Shown here: positions 33,357 through 45,996 of the stretch, in pieces
Numbering within the stretch: position 1 is the first letter of the stretch
Layout: each line of letters opens with the position of its first letter
Assembly (NCBI GenBank): GCA_037903475.1
Contig: JBAJFG010000029.1
Coordinates: 765,501-829,500, forward strand
Origin: Ancylostoma caninum
Taxonomy: Eukaryota; Nematoda; Chromadorea; Rhabditida; Ancylostomatidae
Direction of reading: 5' to 3'
DNA length: 64,000 nt
Translations under genes and position numbers: made by a program
The notes under the pieces: generated by a model
The model's database searches: none
Told to the model about the DNA's origin: nothing
Seen by the model: only the letters and a program-made list of their open reading frames with translations

Positions 33357-35754
33357 ATGAATTTAGTACAGGTACTATATATACATCGTCCAGATTTCAT
33401 ATTTGTGCGAAATATGAGCACGATTTACTTCTGCAAGTGTAGAAGAATTCAGTGGTCCCGACTCGCTCGCCCCACCACACAGCAATACGAGTACGATAAC
33501 ATCAAATGAATGTGCAGATGCGCAGACAGTCAGGGTGTCAATACGCTTATGGCTCATAATGTGGCACGACGCGTGGATCCGCGTCTTACCGATTAGAATT
33601 TTGACAAAAGAAAAAAGACAGCAAAAAAAGCCGAACAAACTTCTTCGATGCAGCAAAAAGGCGGCAAAAATCGATACGTATATCTACCGCAGCAGCTTGT
33701 TGAAATGAGGAGCTGTAGGTCTAGCTCAATGGAAAAAGCGGCATCAACGGGGAAATTCTAAGAAATTCCCTTAGCGCTGTCGACGAGGTATCAACATATC
33801 GCAGAAACAAGAGAACATGCTTCTGGGTGCACTTGCTGTAACGTACGTACTTCTCATTGCAAGTTGTAATGCACTCTTTACTGTAAACTCTAAAGAGAAG
33901 AAGTTTCTGGTGAAAGTTAGGTGAGCGGGACAATGGTCCAGAACCGTGATTTCCGGGAAAAAGGTCCTGTTAATTGATGTAATTACGACACTATTAATCA
34001 AGAGGATTAAAAATGCAAACTCCAAAACACTTTACCTTAAATGAGGCAAAAATATCTTGTGCAAAAAATAATCATCCCATTTCTTCCCCAGAATTACCTT
34101 CGACCAAAAGAAAAGTAATCCTCCTATTAAAAAAAAACCAAAAAAAAATGCTCTCATTAGAATAGCTGAAGGACGGCGGAGCAACTGTAGCGAAAAAACT
34201 GTTCAACAAATAAATAGAGCAGTTTCTAATTCTTTGAACTTTTTTTACGATTTTTGAAAATTGAGCCAATTGGCAGGGGTCACACCATTGACGATCAGTA
34301 CGAGTAGGAAAACTAGTCAGGGAAAGACATGGTGAGATTTAGAGGGAGGAATGGAAATTTCAATTAAAAGTATATACGTACATACATTTATTACGCTGTT
34401 TAAGACAGACGTTGAAAAATATTTATCATTACATGTGAGTAAAAATCAGTAACAATAAAACAGTAAAAAATAAGAATCAGCAAATAATCAGTGAAGTAAT
34501 ATAAATTTCCGCTTGTTCATTTCACTAAAATTCGACTAAGGAAGGTTTGGCAGAAGTACGGCGCCAAAATGGGCGTGGCTTACTGATATCCCTACAGAGC
34601 TGGTAGCTGTACTGAGCAAAATTCTAAGTAAAACGAGCAGAAAACGAGAAATCCTTGAGCAGCAGCGCTGCCAAGTCTGATATCGATCGATCGCGACGGC
34701 TGCAAGCTCGAGTGCACCCGTGGGTGAGTCGGCGGCTTCTTGATGTGTACAGCGAGTCACTCATCGGAAACCACTAACAGCTGATGACGTCATCGTGTCA
34801 CTAGCTGTTCTATGAATGGTAGCTTGAAGATTTTCCAGAAATCCAGAGAAATGTTCAGAAATCGAGAGAAAATACTTGTATTAATAAGATTTAAAAAATG
34901 TAGTAAATATAGTAAAACATAGTGATATTGGGTATTAATATAGTAAAATATTTGCAGAATGTTTAAATTTTGTTTTGAAAACAAACTCCAACAACGAAAG
35001 GAACGACTTCATTAGTGATGAGAAGTGAGATTGATAATTCTATGTTCCCAGCATTCAAATCAATTATTGATTAGCTCAGTGTACTTGATATTAGGCTCAA
35101 TTCGATCTCTGGAATATGTAGTTGATATGTCACACATGTAACTCCTTTGAAAAAACTTATTTTCAATGTTCATTGTTTCGGATGACTCGAAATCCAATTA
35201 ATTCAAAATTCGAATAGTTCGAGGTTTTAACACGGTCATGTCAAATGTCTGCAGTAGCATCAAAACATTACTAGTTCTGTAAAATACCATTTCGGTGCTG
35301 CATTTCTTCAATTGGAGCAACTTCCCGTAAGCTCTGTTCAGTGATGTAATGGTTAAGGTTTAGACGTCGTTGTCATCAACTTTCTGTACGTGATCACGGG
35401 TGAATTTTGGTAATAGGGACCCATTCTTGAACCTAGAGTGACTTCAAAGAGTAAATTGTAAGCCTAAATCCCGTTCCAACCTTGTTTAATCCTTTAGTCG
35501 GTTATTTATTTATTTATTCACTGCACTCGAAGATGCGCCAACTAAAACTAACTAAAATGGGTTAAACTTATGAGACGGAACATAGCAAATTATGAAGACA
35601 AAAAGGAATTCTAAAAATGTAACTATAGATTCCAACTGATGGATCCATAGAGAGCTCACTGCCAGGAAAAAAGTGGTATTGGATTTGGATGCGCCCGGCT
35701 AATAAATAGCTCACAAGCCAAGAACCTACTGAGCCATACCTACTACCTATACCT
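33357..35754. other. Gene-poor stretch upstream of the RNF207-like gene
   Basis: AT-rich, with short frames only. The first part must include the promoter of the RNF207-like gene. An A-box-like TAGCTCAATGG at about 33721 has no B box after it. Confidence 0.5.
35505..35523. repeat. TTTA repeat with adjacent dispersed motif
   Basis: A (TTTA)n run is followed by TTCACTGCACTCGAAGATGCGC. A similar arrangement (TTTATTTG then GTACTTGGAGGTGCGC) occurs near 40125-40160, and a weaker one near 42848. This suggests an old dispersed repeat with a (TTTA)n end. Confidence 0.45.
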
Positions 35755-36345
35755 ACTGGGCGGAGGGGTGTTTGGGCTCAGCTAAAAAAGGGTGTGGCCA
35801 ATGATGCCCTATGGATATATGAGTGTTACAGTGCTTCTGCTGACAGCTACACCGACTCACTTAGAAGGACGTGGATGTCGCGCATTTCCACTACTTTTAC
35901 TAAGTAACAACGATGAAATGCCGCTTCGAAGCATTCATAATAAAACTGTCACCTAAACGGTTCATTCGAAAGAAAAAGGTACGAAAAATTTTGATAAATC
36001 TAAGGGAAGTAGTACGCTTCTGAATCGGGACCAAATACGATGTCGTAGAGTCCCCTGAAAAATTGTGCGGCGATGCTATTTCGAACATGCTGAACATAAA
36101 GATTAGGTCTCCAACTGGATAAAAATGACGTCGTTTGACAAAATGGGCACCGATTCCGCGATCAGCACAGCAAGTACCCTTCTATGGGAAAGTTTGGGTG
36201 GCTTTAAGAATTACATTTCAAGAATTTCAGCCCTCTTCGTGAGCCTTCTTCGCTGTCACTTGGCGGCTGCGCGCTGCGTTCATACCCCCGGGCCACCGTC
36301 AGCCACGCCCCTTTTTTGGCTGAGCCCAAACGCCCTCCACCTACT
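35753..36345. mobile_element. MITE with about 45-bp terminal inverted repeats
   Basis: The left arm (35753-35798) and right arm (36301-36345) share GTTTGGGCTCAGC followed by AAAAAAGGG in inverted orientation, with flanking GGAGGG and CGTGGC blocks. The interior is about 500 bp without transposase. The frame at 36125-36388 crosses into the arm and is not credible. Confidence 0.7.
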
Positions 36346-38022
36346 GAGCCGGCCAGCCAGCTACTTTACTCATACCCACACCAGTTAGCCAGATGTCTTG
36401 ATTCCAGAAGGGGTCATCGGAACCATGACGGAACTTCGGCACATGAGTATACCAACTCCCTCGTGGAACCGTCAAGGTTGGGCTGGAGCTGTGAGTGGCA
36501 AGGCGAAACAGTAGGAGATAAGCTTATGGCACCATGACCAGGTTTTCGAAATACTGTCAAGGCCCAGCAGAGAGTTCATTACGGAATCAAGATCCAAAAA
36601 CACTAATTGAGTGTTAGTAACACGAAAACGTATAATTGAAATCGCTTGAACAAAAAACGACATATCATGATTAGGGCAAGCAATGTTTGAAAAAGGAGTG
36701 GGGTACAAAATAGCTCATAAACGCCGTAGATGGAATTGCCAAAGTTGGAAAGTTTAGTCGTTATAACTCCAACAGTTCTACTGTTAGATGGATAAGTATC
36801 AATACCATGAATAAGCAATGTCGCAAATAATTGGTTAAACAAATCAGTAAATAAGTTTATAAACGAACAAACCAATGAACTTAAGTACTACTTGAATGAA
36901 TAAAATATTCAAGTGCAAAAGCATGTAAACGATGGTGATAAGAATTCAGAAATAGATCACTTACAAAAATTTTAACGAGTCTTCAGCAAAATCTCAAAAA
37001 AAAAACAATAGCAAAATCTCTGAAAAACCAACTACAAATGCATAATTTCATTAATTCGCAATTTCATGTAATCACAGTAAAATTACTAGAACAATTATGT
37101 AGTAATACAGCTCATAAAATATAGTGGCGGATAGACGTTTGTCTTCAATTCATTATGACGAAACCACTGCATTCACATGAATAAAACTGTTAGGCCACAA
37201 AATGTGCTCATATCGTTGAGTGCAATTTCGTTTTTTTTAGCAAACGCGAGAGGCGTAGCTGTGCTATGCAAGAAACTGATGTATCCATGCACTATCACGT
37301 TGAAAACATCTATTATGGCATGTTTCCCTCCTTCCCATCCATCTCCTCTCACCTCTCCATCCACCCCCAATAAATTCTGACACCTTGCAGATCGTTTCTG
37401 TTCGCCAGAGACGGAGCAGTTGATGCTCGAATATCCCGTTTTTGTGCGTAAGATACAATGAACTGGTGCTGCACAGAAGAATCATGAAAACTGCCGAATA
37501 GGGCCTCCTGAATTGTGCAATCGCCTTCCCACCAGTTGCGAGAACTGTTCTCAGTGATTTCATCGCCTCACCTTTACGTCTTTTTCGATCATCTGCTGAG
37601 CAACTAAAATTCCAGTTAAATAGAGGAACAGCTGACGATTATATAGCAGTGAATAATTGTGAAGAAATTTCAAGCATTCCTTCACTTCACACTGCCCTTG
37701 AGAAAAGCTGCAAACTCAGTTCTCGCTCAGTAGTTTCTGGGGATAAGCAGATGGGTAGTGCTCACTTTTTATGGCCGTAATTTCCAACTCCTTGCATTGA
37801 ACCTAGTGTACGTATTGGCTTGAGGTCAGAGCTTTCCAAGAGGTTTAGGGTTTATTGCAGCCTGTCGAATTGAATAATGATTACAAATTCATCTTCCTCA
37901 TTACTACGTAGTCTTGTTATTAGAAGTGCGTCTTCATGGATACGTAGTACGTACATCTGCATGGAAGGTGAAGTAGGAAATGCAACAAAGGAGCTAGAGT
38001 TCCTTCTCTGACGACCTTTCGA
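36346..38022. other. Gene-poor AT-rich stretch
   Basis: No supported gene. A TAGTGGCGGATAGAC string near 37122 and a pyrimidine-rich block near 37325-37370 may be the worn ends of another copy of the 5569-7141 family. Confidence 0.35.
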
Positions 38023-38655
38023 GTGGCATCAATATGTATCAACAGCGCTCCACAGCCACGCCGTGGACCACGACAAGGAGTTTTCCAGACGCTGCTTAAT
38101 GTTGCAGAACGTGTTGAGCTGCTTGCTTACATAATAAAAAAGGGAATATCTGTGTCATTCATTGTTTGCCGAGTTTCATTACACTTCAGGTATCGCGGTA
38201 TTCTGTTTGCTTTGTGGCGATTGATCGACGCTCAATCTTATCCTAGCGATGTCATAGTTAGCTCATATCCACCTGCCAGTTATAATCAGGTGGCAGCAAC
38301 CTTCTCAGATCGGCTTGTCGATGGTTACTTAGCTGTAGGCTTAAAGTGTGCAAGCACTTCACGACAACAGCTAGCAAACAGTGCAATGGGCGCTGACAAA
38401 CCTACTGCGCATTTTCTACGAAACCGTTTGTGCCCTTCCCTACTTGTTACTGATCTAGCAAGCGCCATTTCACCACAGAACCCACCTAAGTTACTTAAGA
38501 AGGATGAGGCGCACCGCGTAAGAATAGGGGAGGGGCTACAATTGCCTTACCATTGGACCATTTATGGACCATTTATGTTTCCCCGCCCTTCACTATCAGT
38601 ATTATGTTTGGATCTCTCGATTTTTTCGCGCAATGGTATCGTTAAGCATCGTTAA
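38023..38655 (+). CDS. Hypothetical 210-codon ORF
   Basis: One of the longest uninterrupted frames outside recognised genes. It contains a helical-looking start (FQTLLNVAERVELLAYIIKKG), then hydrophobic and polar stretches without a recognisable domain. No splice structure, signal peptide or polyadenylation signal supports it. It may be a retrogene relic, an exon or chance. Confidence 0.22.
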   Translation: MASICINSAPQPRRGPRQGVFQTLLNVAERVELLAYIIKKGISVSFIVCRVSLHFRYRGILFALWRLIDAQSYPSDVIVSSYPPASYNQVAATFSDRLVDGYLAVGLKCASTSRQQLANSAMGADKPTAHFLRNRLCPSLLVTDLASAISPQNPPKLLKKDEAHRVRIGEGLQLPYHWTIYGPFMFPRPSLSVLCLDLSIFSRNGIVKHR

Positions 38656-41008
38656 GCATTACATCAGACGAAAAATACTAAAAGATAATAACGATAGTGG
38701 AAGTTGCTGCAGCACTTCCGCGAACTGCACTCTTGTAAATCAACTTCTACATATGGGATGCACGGAGATTAGAGTAAAACTCAAACCAATTCGACTAATA
38801 TAATAAAAAATTCAGGAAAACGTCTGAAAAAAACTAATTACTCCAGGAACGACCAACTGTGCAGCTCTTCACCAGTACTCTTAGGCTTTGCACTCTCTGG
38901 AAACTCCAGTTCCCAATATATTCAAATTTGAACATTTGTATATAGATCTGATGCATTATTCTGTCAACATAATAAATGAGTGATAATAAGGTAATAGTTG
39001 CCACATAACTCATAGGTAATAGCAGCAGCGATATTGATGGTAAAGGGCGGGAACCCGGTTTGAATGGACCCGTCATGAAACAGAGGTAACGCCCCTTCTT
39101 CCTCGCAATACACTACACCTCCGTGATAAACGACAAGGTCAATCTACGTCAATTTTTGTGCACAAATTAACTGGCTGAGGGTTTGTCAACAAAATTTGAA
39201 CTGTACCGCCCACCACAATTCGGCCAGTCAGAGGTCTCGCTGGGTTTCTATCTCATCTCGTGATCTTTTCGCTAGGTTGCAAGTTCAGTTGCCAAATTCT
39301 TTTATTTTTGCAGTTGTAGTGGTTAGCCATTCATTCTCCTACATGTTGTAATGGCTTTAGATATTTATAATGATATGGATATCCACATCCTCATCACCTC
39401 TTGTTTACCTATGAAAAGGCATGCATTTTACACAAGTATATGCGACATTCTCCAATTTGTTCGCCTTTCTGACCGGACATGGGCGACTTTTTTCTCACTC
39501 TGCTGTTGAGATTTCTCTTTATACCAGCTTAGCTTGCGCACAAATCCTTGTGGGAAACAAAATGAGCACGTAGTGCAATGTATGCAAAGTTTTCCTCCTA
39601 GTCCTGTGGGATTGACTGACGAAAAATGCGAAGACTACCGTTGAAACACTCTAAAAAAGTGAGATTGACTAAAAGGGGTGATAAAGAAAAGTGAAAGGGA
39701 AGTTTCGCAGGTTCTTCTCAGGAATGGGGTTTCCGTGAAGCATTGAAAACGCGAAATAATGTGGATACTTTCACTTGTGTCTGAGTTCATTTTGAATGCG
39801 TCCCTATACCCCCACGACCAGTAGAGTACTAATTTTGGGAGGCAAAGCAGATTTTGCATGCTTCCAAGAATGTGAAGTAGGGTTCTTGTCACGGCTGCGT
39901 GCTAGAGAACATTCCAATTTTCTCACCACTCACTTAAATCGTTACGTCATTGGCTAAATGGCTCCTACGAGTTAACGCGTCTTATTCCTCGTCTTTTCAG
40001 TAGCATGTGCAATATTTTCTATTTAAAATTTAATATTCAGTCAAGGTCTTCTTTAACCTCACCACGACCTATGGACCTACATCATTACTCCAAATTATGC
40101 TTACCGAGTGAAAAATCCTAATGTTTATTCATTTATTTGTTGTACTTGGAGGTGCGCAACAAAGGATTTAAACTGATTACAAAAATAAAGATAAAAATAG
40201 CTAAAACCGTCACATGAGTAAAAAGAGGATGTTCCACTTGTTTTCCGTGGAAATGATATCATCCACAGAAATATGGGGATTTGGAATATTTCATATTTTT
40301 TTATTCATATTTTGAAGTGTCTTTCAAAGCAAATTACATCCCATGTAGCTACGTAACTAGTCAATCAACAAAGAAATTGTGAACCCAAATAGGTGCTGCC
40401 GTAAACCCACATTAGCTACGAAAGTTCACCACCTTTCTGGAAGTTCCAGAAGTGCTTCCACGGAGCCAACGGCAGCAGTGGGGCCTTAATATAAGAGAGC
40501 TTGTCTAAAACGTTGTTCTCATCTGGGCAAAAATTCTAGTTCAAATCCACCGCATCTAATGTGCTTTGCATGTGGGAGAGTCTTTAAAGTGAATTACTCA
40601 GTGCTCACGGCTCATCGAGCAAATCTAGCTCTAGTTTTTCCTGGAAATCGAACAAGAATTGTTACCAGAGCAATTTTTCCTACTTTTCCATAATGCAGAA
40701 GTGTTGGTGTAGCTCTCTGAATACCACTATTTCTTTCAAGAATGCGCCAATGCTTATGCGAGGAAGCCTGGCGATTATTTTGTTAGAGTTTCTACATATT
40801 GTTTTTGTTTTTCTTCGAAAATAGGCTCTAGCATTCCAAAAGATTACCCCATGAAACAAATCAGCATTATTTTTCTCTCAAATGAGGCATTATTTTGGGA
40901 GAACATGTAGAAATTTGCGCTCCAGTGCTCGTATTATGACCAGTATTCAACAAATCTACACGCGAGGTGTGTGAAGTGTTAAAAATGAATTTTCAAATCC
41001 TAAAACAG

Positions 41009-41095
41009 GGAACGCGTACGTGGACGAGTTTCGTGAGTTTGTGATCAGGGATGAGTTTCCACGGATAACTGGTGACAAAAAGTTCAGCAATGATG
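41009..41095 (+). CDS. Isolated exon-like segment
   Basis: After CTAAAACAG an 87-nt segment encodes NAYVDEFREFVIRDEFPR and a short continuation ending FSND, then a donor-like GTGCGT. The charged, amphipathic composition looks like real protein and the stop lies just inside the supposed intron. No neighbouring exon or family was found, so it may be a gene fragment. Confidence 0.3.
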
Positions 41096-41942
41096 GTGCG
41101 TAGTGAAAAATGGGGCGGCGCCACATTTCTACGAATGGTGCATTCATACGTCATTTCGCTCCTTTTCATACCAACTCGTACTCCATACATGTTAAAACTC
41201 GTCTACATTCGTCCACATATAGTTCAAAACGGTAAGCAAATCGATATGGAAGGGCGGGGACAATTGAGTGAACACTCCAATCACAATGCAGATGTCCCGC
41301 CCCTTTTCCATCATTGCTCGCCTTATCTGAAACTTAAGCTTTTCTGGGCAGGATGTGGAGTGTTTGAGCGTTTAGCTTGTCGCCAAAAAATTGCGGATTG
41401 TGCTAGAGCTATTTCATGGTCACTGCGTGCGTGCGTGCGTCAAAGATGCCCATTTCCATTGCGGACAAATTTCAATGGATAGCTGTGAACTGTCGAAGCT
41501 TCTGCATGACCAGGTAGCTGGCATGCGGCAACCGCATATGTTTGACATTCGTATTTGTCACTTCATCCATACCTATATGAGTGCGTGCGTCTCGACGGAC
41601 GCGTAACATACTGAAATTGACCTAGTCGGCAAGTCAGACAGGTATGCATTATCATATTTCTACCTATTCAGGAATTCTGCAGGATTCGGCCCTGATACTC
41701 CTCCCACTACCCTTTAACCCGTGTCCAAGTTGCTCCACCCACTCATCTCATATGCAGTGTTATTGCGTAAAGTGTCACAACACGCCATAAACAATTCCAA
41801 ACAACTGCTCCCCGTCATTCTGCTGTACTTGCTCTCATCTGCACTGATAAGACGTCGAGCAGCACATCACTCATACTTGTGGGTCGCGTATGAGCGGCAA
41901 TTTTACAGCAGCATCTCGAGAAGCAGCAGAACACATGATTAG

Positions 41943-41997
41943 CGGCGGGGCGATCGCGGCCGGGGGCAGCGGCAGCTCCCCCGCAAATCGCCCGCCG
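41943..41997. repeat. GC-rich hairpin
   Basis: CGGCGGGGCGAT (41943-41954) is inverted as ATCGCCCGCCG (41987-41997), with GGGGG and CCCCC pairing inside. Strikingly GC-rich within AT-rich surroundings; part of a block to about 42015. Confidence 0.6.
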
Positions 41998-43046
41998 GCC
42001 ATCGGACTCGTTGCGCAGCTGTTTTCATAGATGTACGCGAAAAATGCTCACCGATCATTGCCCTCAGCTTGATCACTATCGACTTTTTCACGGATTCCTA
42101 GCAACTGTTCCTGGTTCATTGATTTGTCTGAGTCGATAGAAAGATGCACCATACTTCTTGTGGCTTTTAGCTTTTACATTGCATCTACGCCTCACTTAAG
42201 GACATCGCTAGGTCACGATGAGTCCTAGTCCATCCTGTTTTGTAGACCTATATTATCCCTCCGACCTGTTAGGTCTTCCAGCATTATGGATGACAGTATT
42301 CATTTGCTAAATGATTTTCTGAAAAAATCCTCTTATCTCAGCATCCACGAGCTTTGCCTGGATTCATGATTGTTCCCAGAAAGGTTTCCGCCTCCATGCT
42401 TTCTTGTTTTTTTTTTCTTGGACGAATTACCCCAATTAAACGGTCCCATCTATTCTATCGAATCAATCCCTATTAGATACATACCACATATTAGATGCAC
42501 AATGCAGTAGTAGAAGAAATGAACTTCAGAGAGTGTTGTTGTTGAACATGCTCGCTCTGGATTAGCGCGAAGCTTAGAGCGTTCCAGAGAGTGTTCAAGA
42601 GTCCTGCTTCTCGTGATGTGCAGCTCCCTGGTACTTAAAATGTTACCCGGTTAAGGAATAGGTACCAGTGGACCTCTTTCCACCAAAACCTGACAATCGC
42701 TCGTCGTATTATACCTACGCTGTTGAAAAATTTCCCAACAATACTCTTCCAAAACAATTAGAAGAGTGAAACTTTCTAAGAAACTTCATATCAAATGAGA
42801 TATCTTCCTCCTGAGTCAACTTGCTTCTGCTAAGGTCATACTTTTCGTTTATTTATTTATTTATTGCATCATTCCCAAGTCACTGCTCCAAAAAGAGCTT
42901 ACGAACACAGGAGTTATATGTGCAAAGTACCATTAAATGTACTGCTTCGACTGTTTCAAATGAATTCGGATGGGCCCTACAAGAAGTCTACCGACAAGCT
43001 GGCTAAGAGGAACAACCCAAAAGAATTTCATCATGAGAAACTACCA

Positions 43047-43272
43047 ATGGCGGGCAAGTAGGAAGGGGGCGGGGTACATCTCCAGAATGAATCTCCGCAC
43101 TTTTGAAAGTACTTTAGAAAACAAATAAACACCTTCTGCTAGTGTGTTTTCGTTTATTTATCTATTACTATTTTATGGATGATTTTCATGCGAGTCCCGA
43201 AAGTGGCGGAAAGCCCGCTTTTTTCCCCACCTCCTCTCCTCACCACCCGCCCATTTTTTGCATTCGATACTA
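43047..43272. mobile_element. Short relative of the 5569-7141 element
   Basis: Left end CAATGGCGGGCAAGTAGG. The right part has an AAATAAACACC / TTTATTTA zone, a GTGGCGGAAAG block, a C-rich run and a degenerate terminal CATTTTTTGCATTCGATACT. These follow in the same order as the right arm of the 5569-7141 element. Confidence 0.5.
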
Positions 43273-44531
43273 GAAACTACATCTTGGTGATTTTTTTCGT
43301 TTATTGTGTGATTTAGAGCTCCTTTGTTTCATATTGTAATGCGGAGAAATTTCAGCCGAAGCTATCTACTCGAGAAGCATTTTTATCCTTTTTTTGTAAC
43401 CATTTTTACTCCCTCTTTCTGAGCAGCCAAATGATATTAAGTTTTTTTTTCGAGAACTTGAAAACCAATTTACTCAGCAATCCCGAAACGGCCGAGAGAT
43501 GCGAGTAAAAGGACGGAAACACTGCGGTTCCTTCATGTTTTGCCTTTTATTTTGTCAGGTGGAGCATTTTGTTTCATTAATAGGCCTTACGATCTGGCAA
43601 GAGACATTTTCAGGGTCATGGGTGTTTAATTAGTTTGTATAAGTGTTGAACCCACAGATCCTTCACTGCCGTTTCTGTTGGTCATTGTGCGAGGCTTTCG
43701 TTATCGTTGTCATATTGAAAAGCTGGCTTGTTAATGCGCTGGTTGGTTAATTTATTAGGAAAAAATGCATGTACCTATCATTGGCAATTTATACTAAATA
43801 GATGCGTGGGTCCGTCCCGCGTCAAATGCACGTACGTATTTGTGAGGGATTTTTCATGTGTCCGAATGAATATGCCGGTCGGCCGCCCCTAGACAACGAA
43901 CGCGCGCGTCTCACGTGTATCCGAGCTGCGTCAAGGGTGCGACTGGGCATGTACTTCATCATATATGTAGGCGCAAGCGCATCGAACGCACACATCTAGC
44001 ATAAATTGCTCTCATCATAGTTCCAGCAAAATTATGAAATTTAGCTGGCTTGAGCTGTGGGAGGCGCATAAAACCCAAGACGTGTTCGGTAGGTTTTTAA
44101 CCATTAATTATATTAACGTTGACCATTGTTTCATATTCTTTAGTAACAAATTGTCCCTTAACGTCACTAAAGATGGCCGTTGATTGGTAATACTTTATTT
44201 CACAGGCTTTCTGTGAGCAATATCATGAGAAAAGATGTTAAATCATCCATCAGCGCAGAATTCATCGAAGAGAATATAGTGGATGGAATTCATCTCACAT
44301 TTTCTATGCAAAAAATGTGAAAAAACTTTTCTCGCGCCAGCAGAGAAAATTAGAAGCATATGATGGTGGCATATATGCGGAACAAACTGCAAGCAAAGAG
44401 TGCCACTATTCCTGAACTCAAATTGTTCTGTTTCAGTACCGTCTTTTCCCCGGTGCCCAGGAAATCCATAGCTCTCTCATGACTTTGTATGCATCCAAAT
44501 TACTTAGTTATACGGCTGATCTTCTCCTTCT

Positions 44532-45727
44532 TCAGCGTTTTTCCCTTTCATTGGTGGGATCCGCTTTCCTGGTCTTCTGACGCCATTTCGCTCTATCGTG
44601 CGCCTGGTCTGGGTGGACGCCCACATGCTTCAGATGGGCACAGTTGGTCCAGCCACCGTTGCTTCGGTCGTCCTTTTTGCCGTTTTCCTGGTACCTCAAG
44701 ATCAAGGCCCACTCTGCAGATAGACGCCGACGAAGAGAAGCGGTGAGAGGACTGATTGTTGATGTACACCTACAGAGATGGAAAACTCTGCTGACATGCC
44801 CGCAGCAGCCTGCACTCGACTCCTTGGATCCGCGTAGAGAATCCTAACCAGATGACGTAATATGGCACACGACCAAAGGCTTTCCCCAGATCCAGGAACA
44901 TCAGATGCAGTGGCTTCTGCTTTTGGCGATGCTTTTCTATCATCAGCTGAGCCGTATGGATTGTATCCATAGTTAGCTACGATACCACACTGGTTCGTGG
45001 TAACTCGGATGATGTCGCGGATTCGACGGTCGATAATGCGTTCAAATATCTTCATACTGTGAGAGAGCAGAAGTACGAGCCGATAGTTTGCGCAATCCGC
45101 AGGGTTGCCTTTTCTCTTCCAGATCGGGATTGTGGTGCTCTCCTGCCAATCCACGTGTGTCTTCTTCTCTGCGATGATCTGGTTGAACCCCGTCAGCCAC
45201 TCAGTTGAGTTCCAGTGCCAGACTTCCATAGTTCCGCCGCTACGTCATCCTGGTGCGTACGCCGGGAAAAAGTGAAGGCGTTGATCTGCGGTGATGATGA
45301 CGACCTTCATAAGGCGGTCATCGAAACGCTGCACCTCGCCTATCAAGTCCCGGAAGCGCTGAGAGACGATTATATCCACACCGTTCCTGGTCTTTGGACT
45401 GCCGTTGTAGACTCTTTTGAAGCCGTGACCTAGCTCCTTTGACTTGCTACCCGACCATCTCGTTTCTTGCACGGCGCACAAGTCAATTCGACGTCGCTTG
45501 AGTGCTGCCAAATCACATGAGCGGCCTCTCAACGTGCAGACGTTCAAAGTCGTAATACGCGTCTTGGATACATTTTGATCCTTAACGATTCGCACTCTTG
45601 CCCCCCGATGCCACCGTTCGAGAAGGATCGGGAACCCTTGCATATTTTTCACACTAACCGGGCTCCGAAAGTGCGCGTTGATTCCCGTGGATGCCATAGC
45701 TTTTATCTTAGAACCATTTGTCGTCAT
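44532..45727 (-). pseudogene. RTE-type non-LTR retrotransposon, internally deleted
   Basis: The minus strand reads first the AP-endonuclease start (TLNVCTLRGRSCDLAALK; catalytic Glu in CAVQETRWSG; FFPAYAPG), then jumps near 45240 to the reverse transcriptase (WQESTTIPIWKRKGNPADC, NYR, LLSHSMKIFERIIDRRI, a shifted FLDLGKAFGRVP, and SVLSPLLF). It then jumps near 44710 to the C-terminal tail (GKRQKGRPKQRWLDQL; GVHPDQAHDRAKWRQKTRK), stopping at 44532-44534. The later endonuclease motifs and the YADD box are lost, at least three frame changes are present, and the second Asp of motif A is Gly. It is clearly dead. RTE elements copy RNA into nicked chromosomal DNA and are common in strongylid nematodes. 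Confidence 0.9.
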
Positions 45728-45767
45728 TGATCATAAGGACGTAACGTGGGGTCTTCCTGAGCCGACC

Positions 45768-45840
45768 TGTCACGACGGCCTGTCGCTCGAATACGGGAGG
45801 CGGTGGCGGTGAGATTCGAATTCGTGAGCCCGTCGTGACA
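45768..45840. repeat. 11-bp perfect inverted repeat
   Basis: TGTCACGACGG (45768-45778) and CCGTCGTGACA (45830-45840) enclose 51 bp and could fold the RTE leader into a hairpin next to the B-box-like motif. Confidence 0.65.
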
Positions 45841-45885
45841 TGGTGCTCTAAAGCAGCGCCTAGACCACTAGGCCATCTCGCCCCC
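45795..45885 (-). other. tRNA-like pol III boxes at the 5' side of the RTE copy
   Basis: On the minus strand an A-box-like TGGCCTAGTGGTCTAGG (45859-45875) is followed after about 35 nt by a B-box-like GAATTCGAATC (45813-45823), the order and spacing of a tRNA gene. The T and acceptor stems do not pair properly, so it is not a working tRNA. It reads toward the RTE and looks like a SINE-style head joined to it. Confidence 0.55.
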
Positions 45886-45996
45886 TTACAGTTACGGCAT
45901 ATACCATTAGAAAACTCGACACAGTTCTATGCCGACTTTCCTAGACAACTCTACTCTCTTTTGCCACCCAAGTTGGTGTTTTCTTGCTTGTTGTTC

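Noticed and set aside
33716..33790. Possible tRNA (TAGCTCAATGG A-box-like motif)
   Set aside because: No B box and no cloverleaf downstream.
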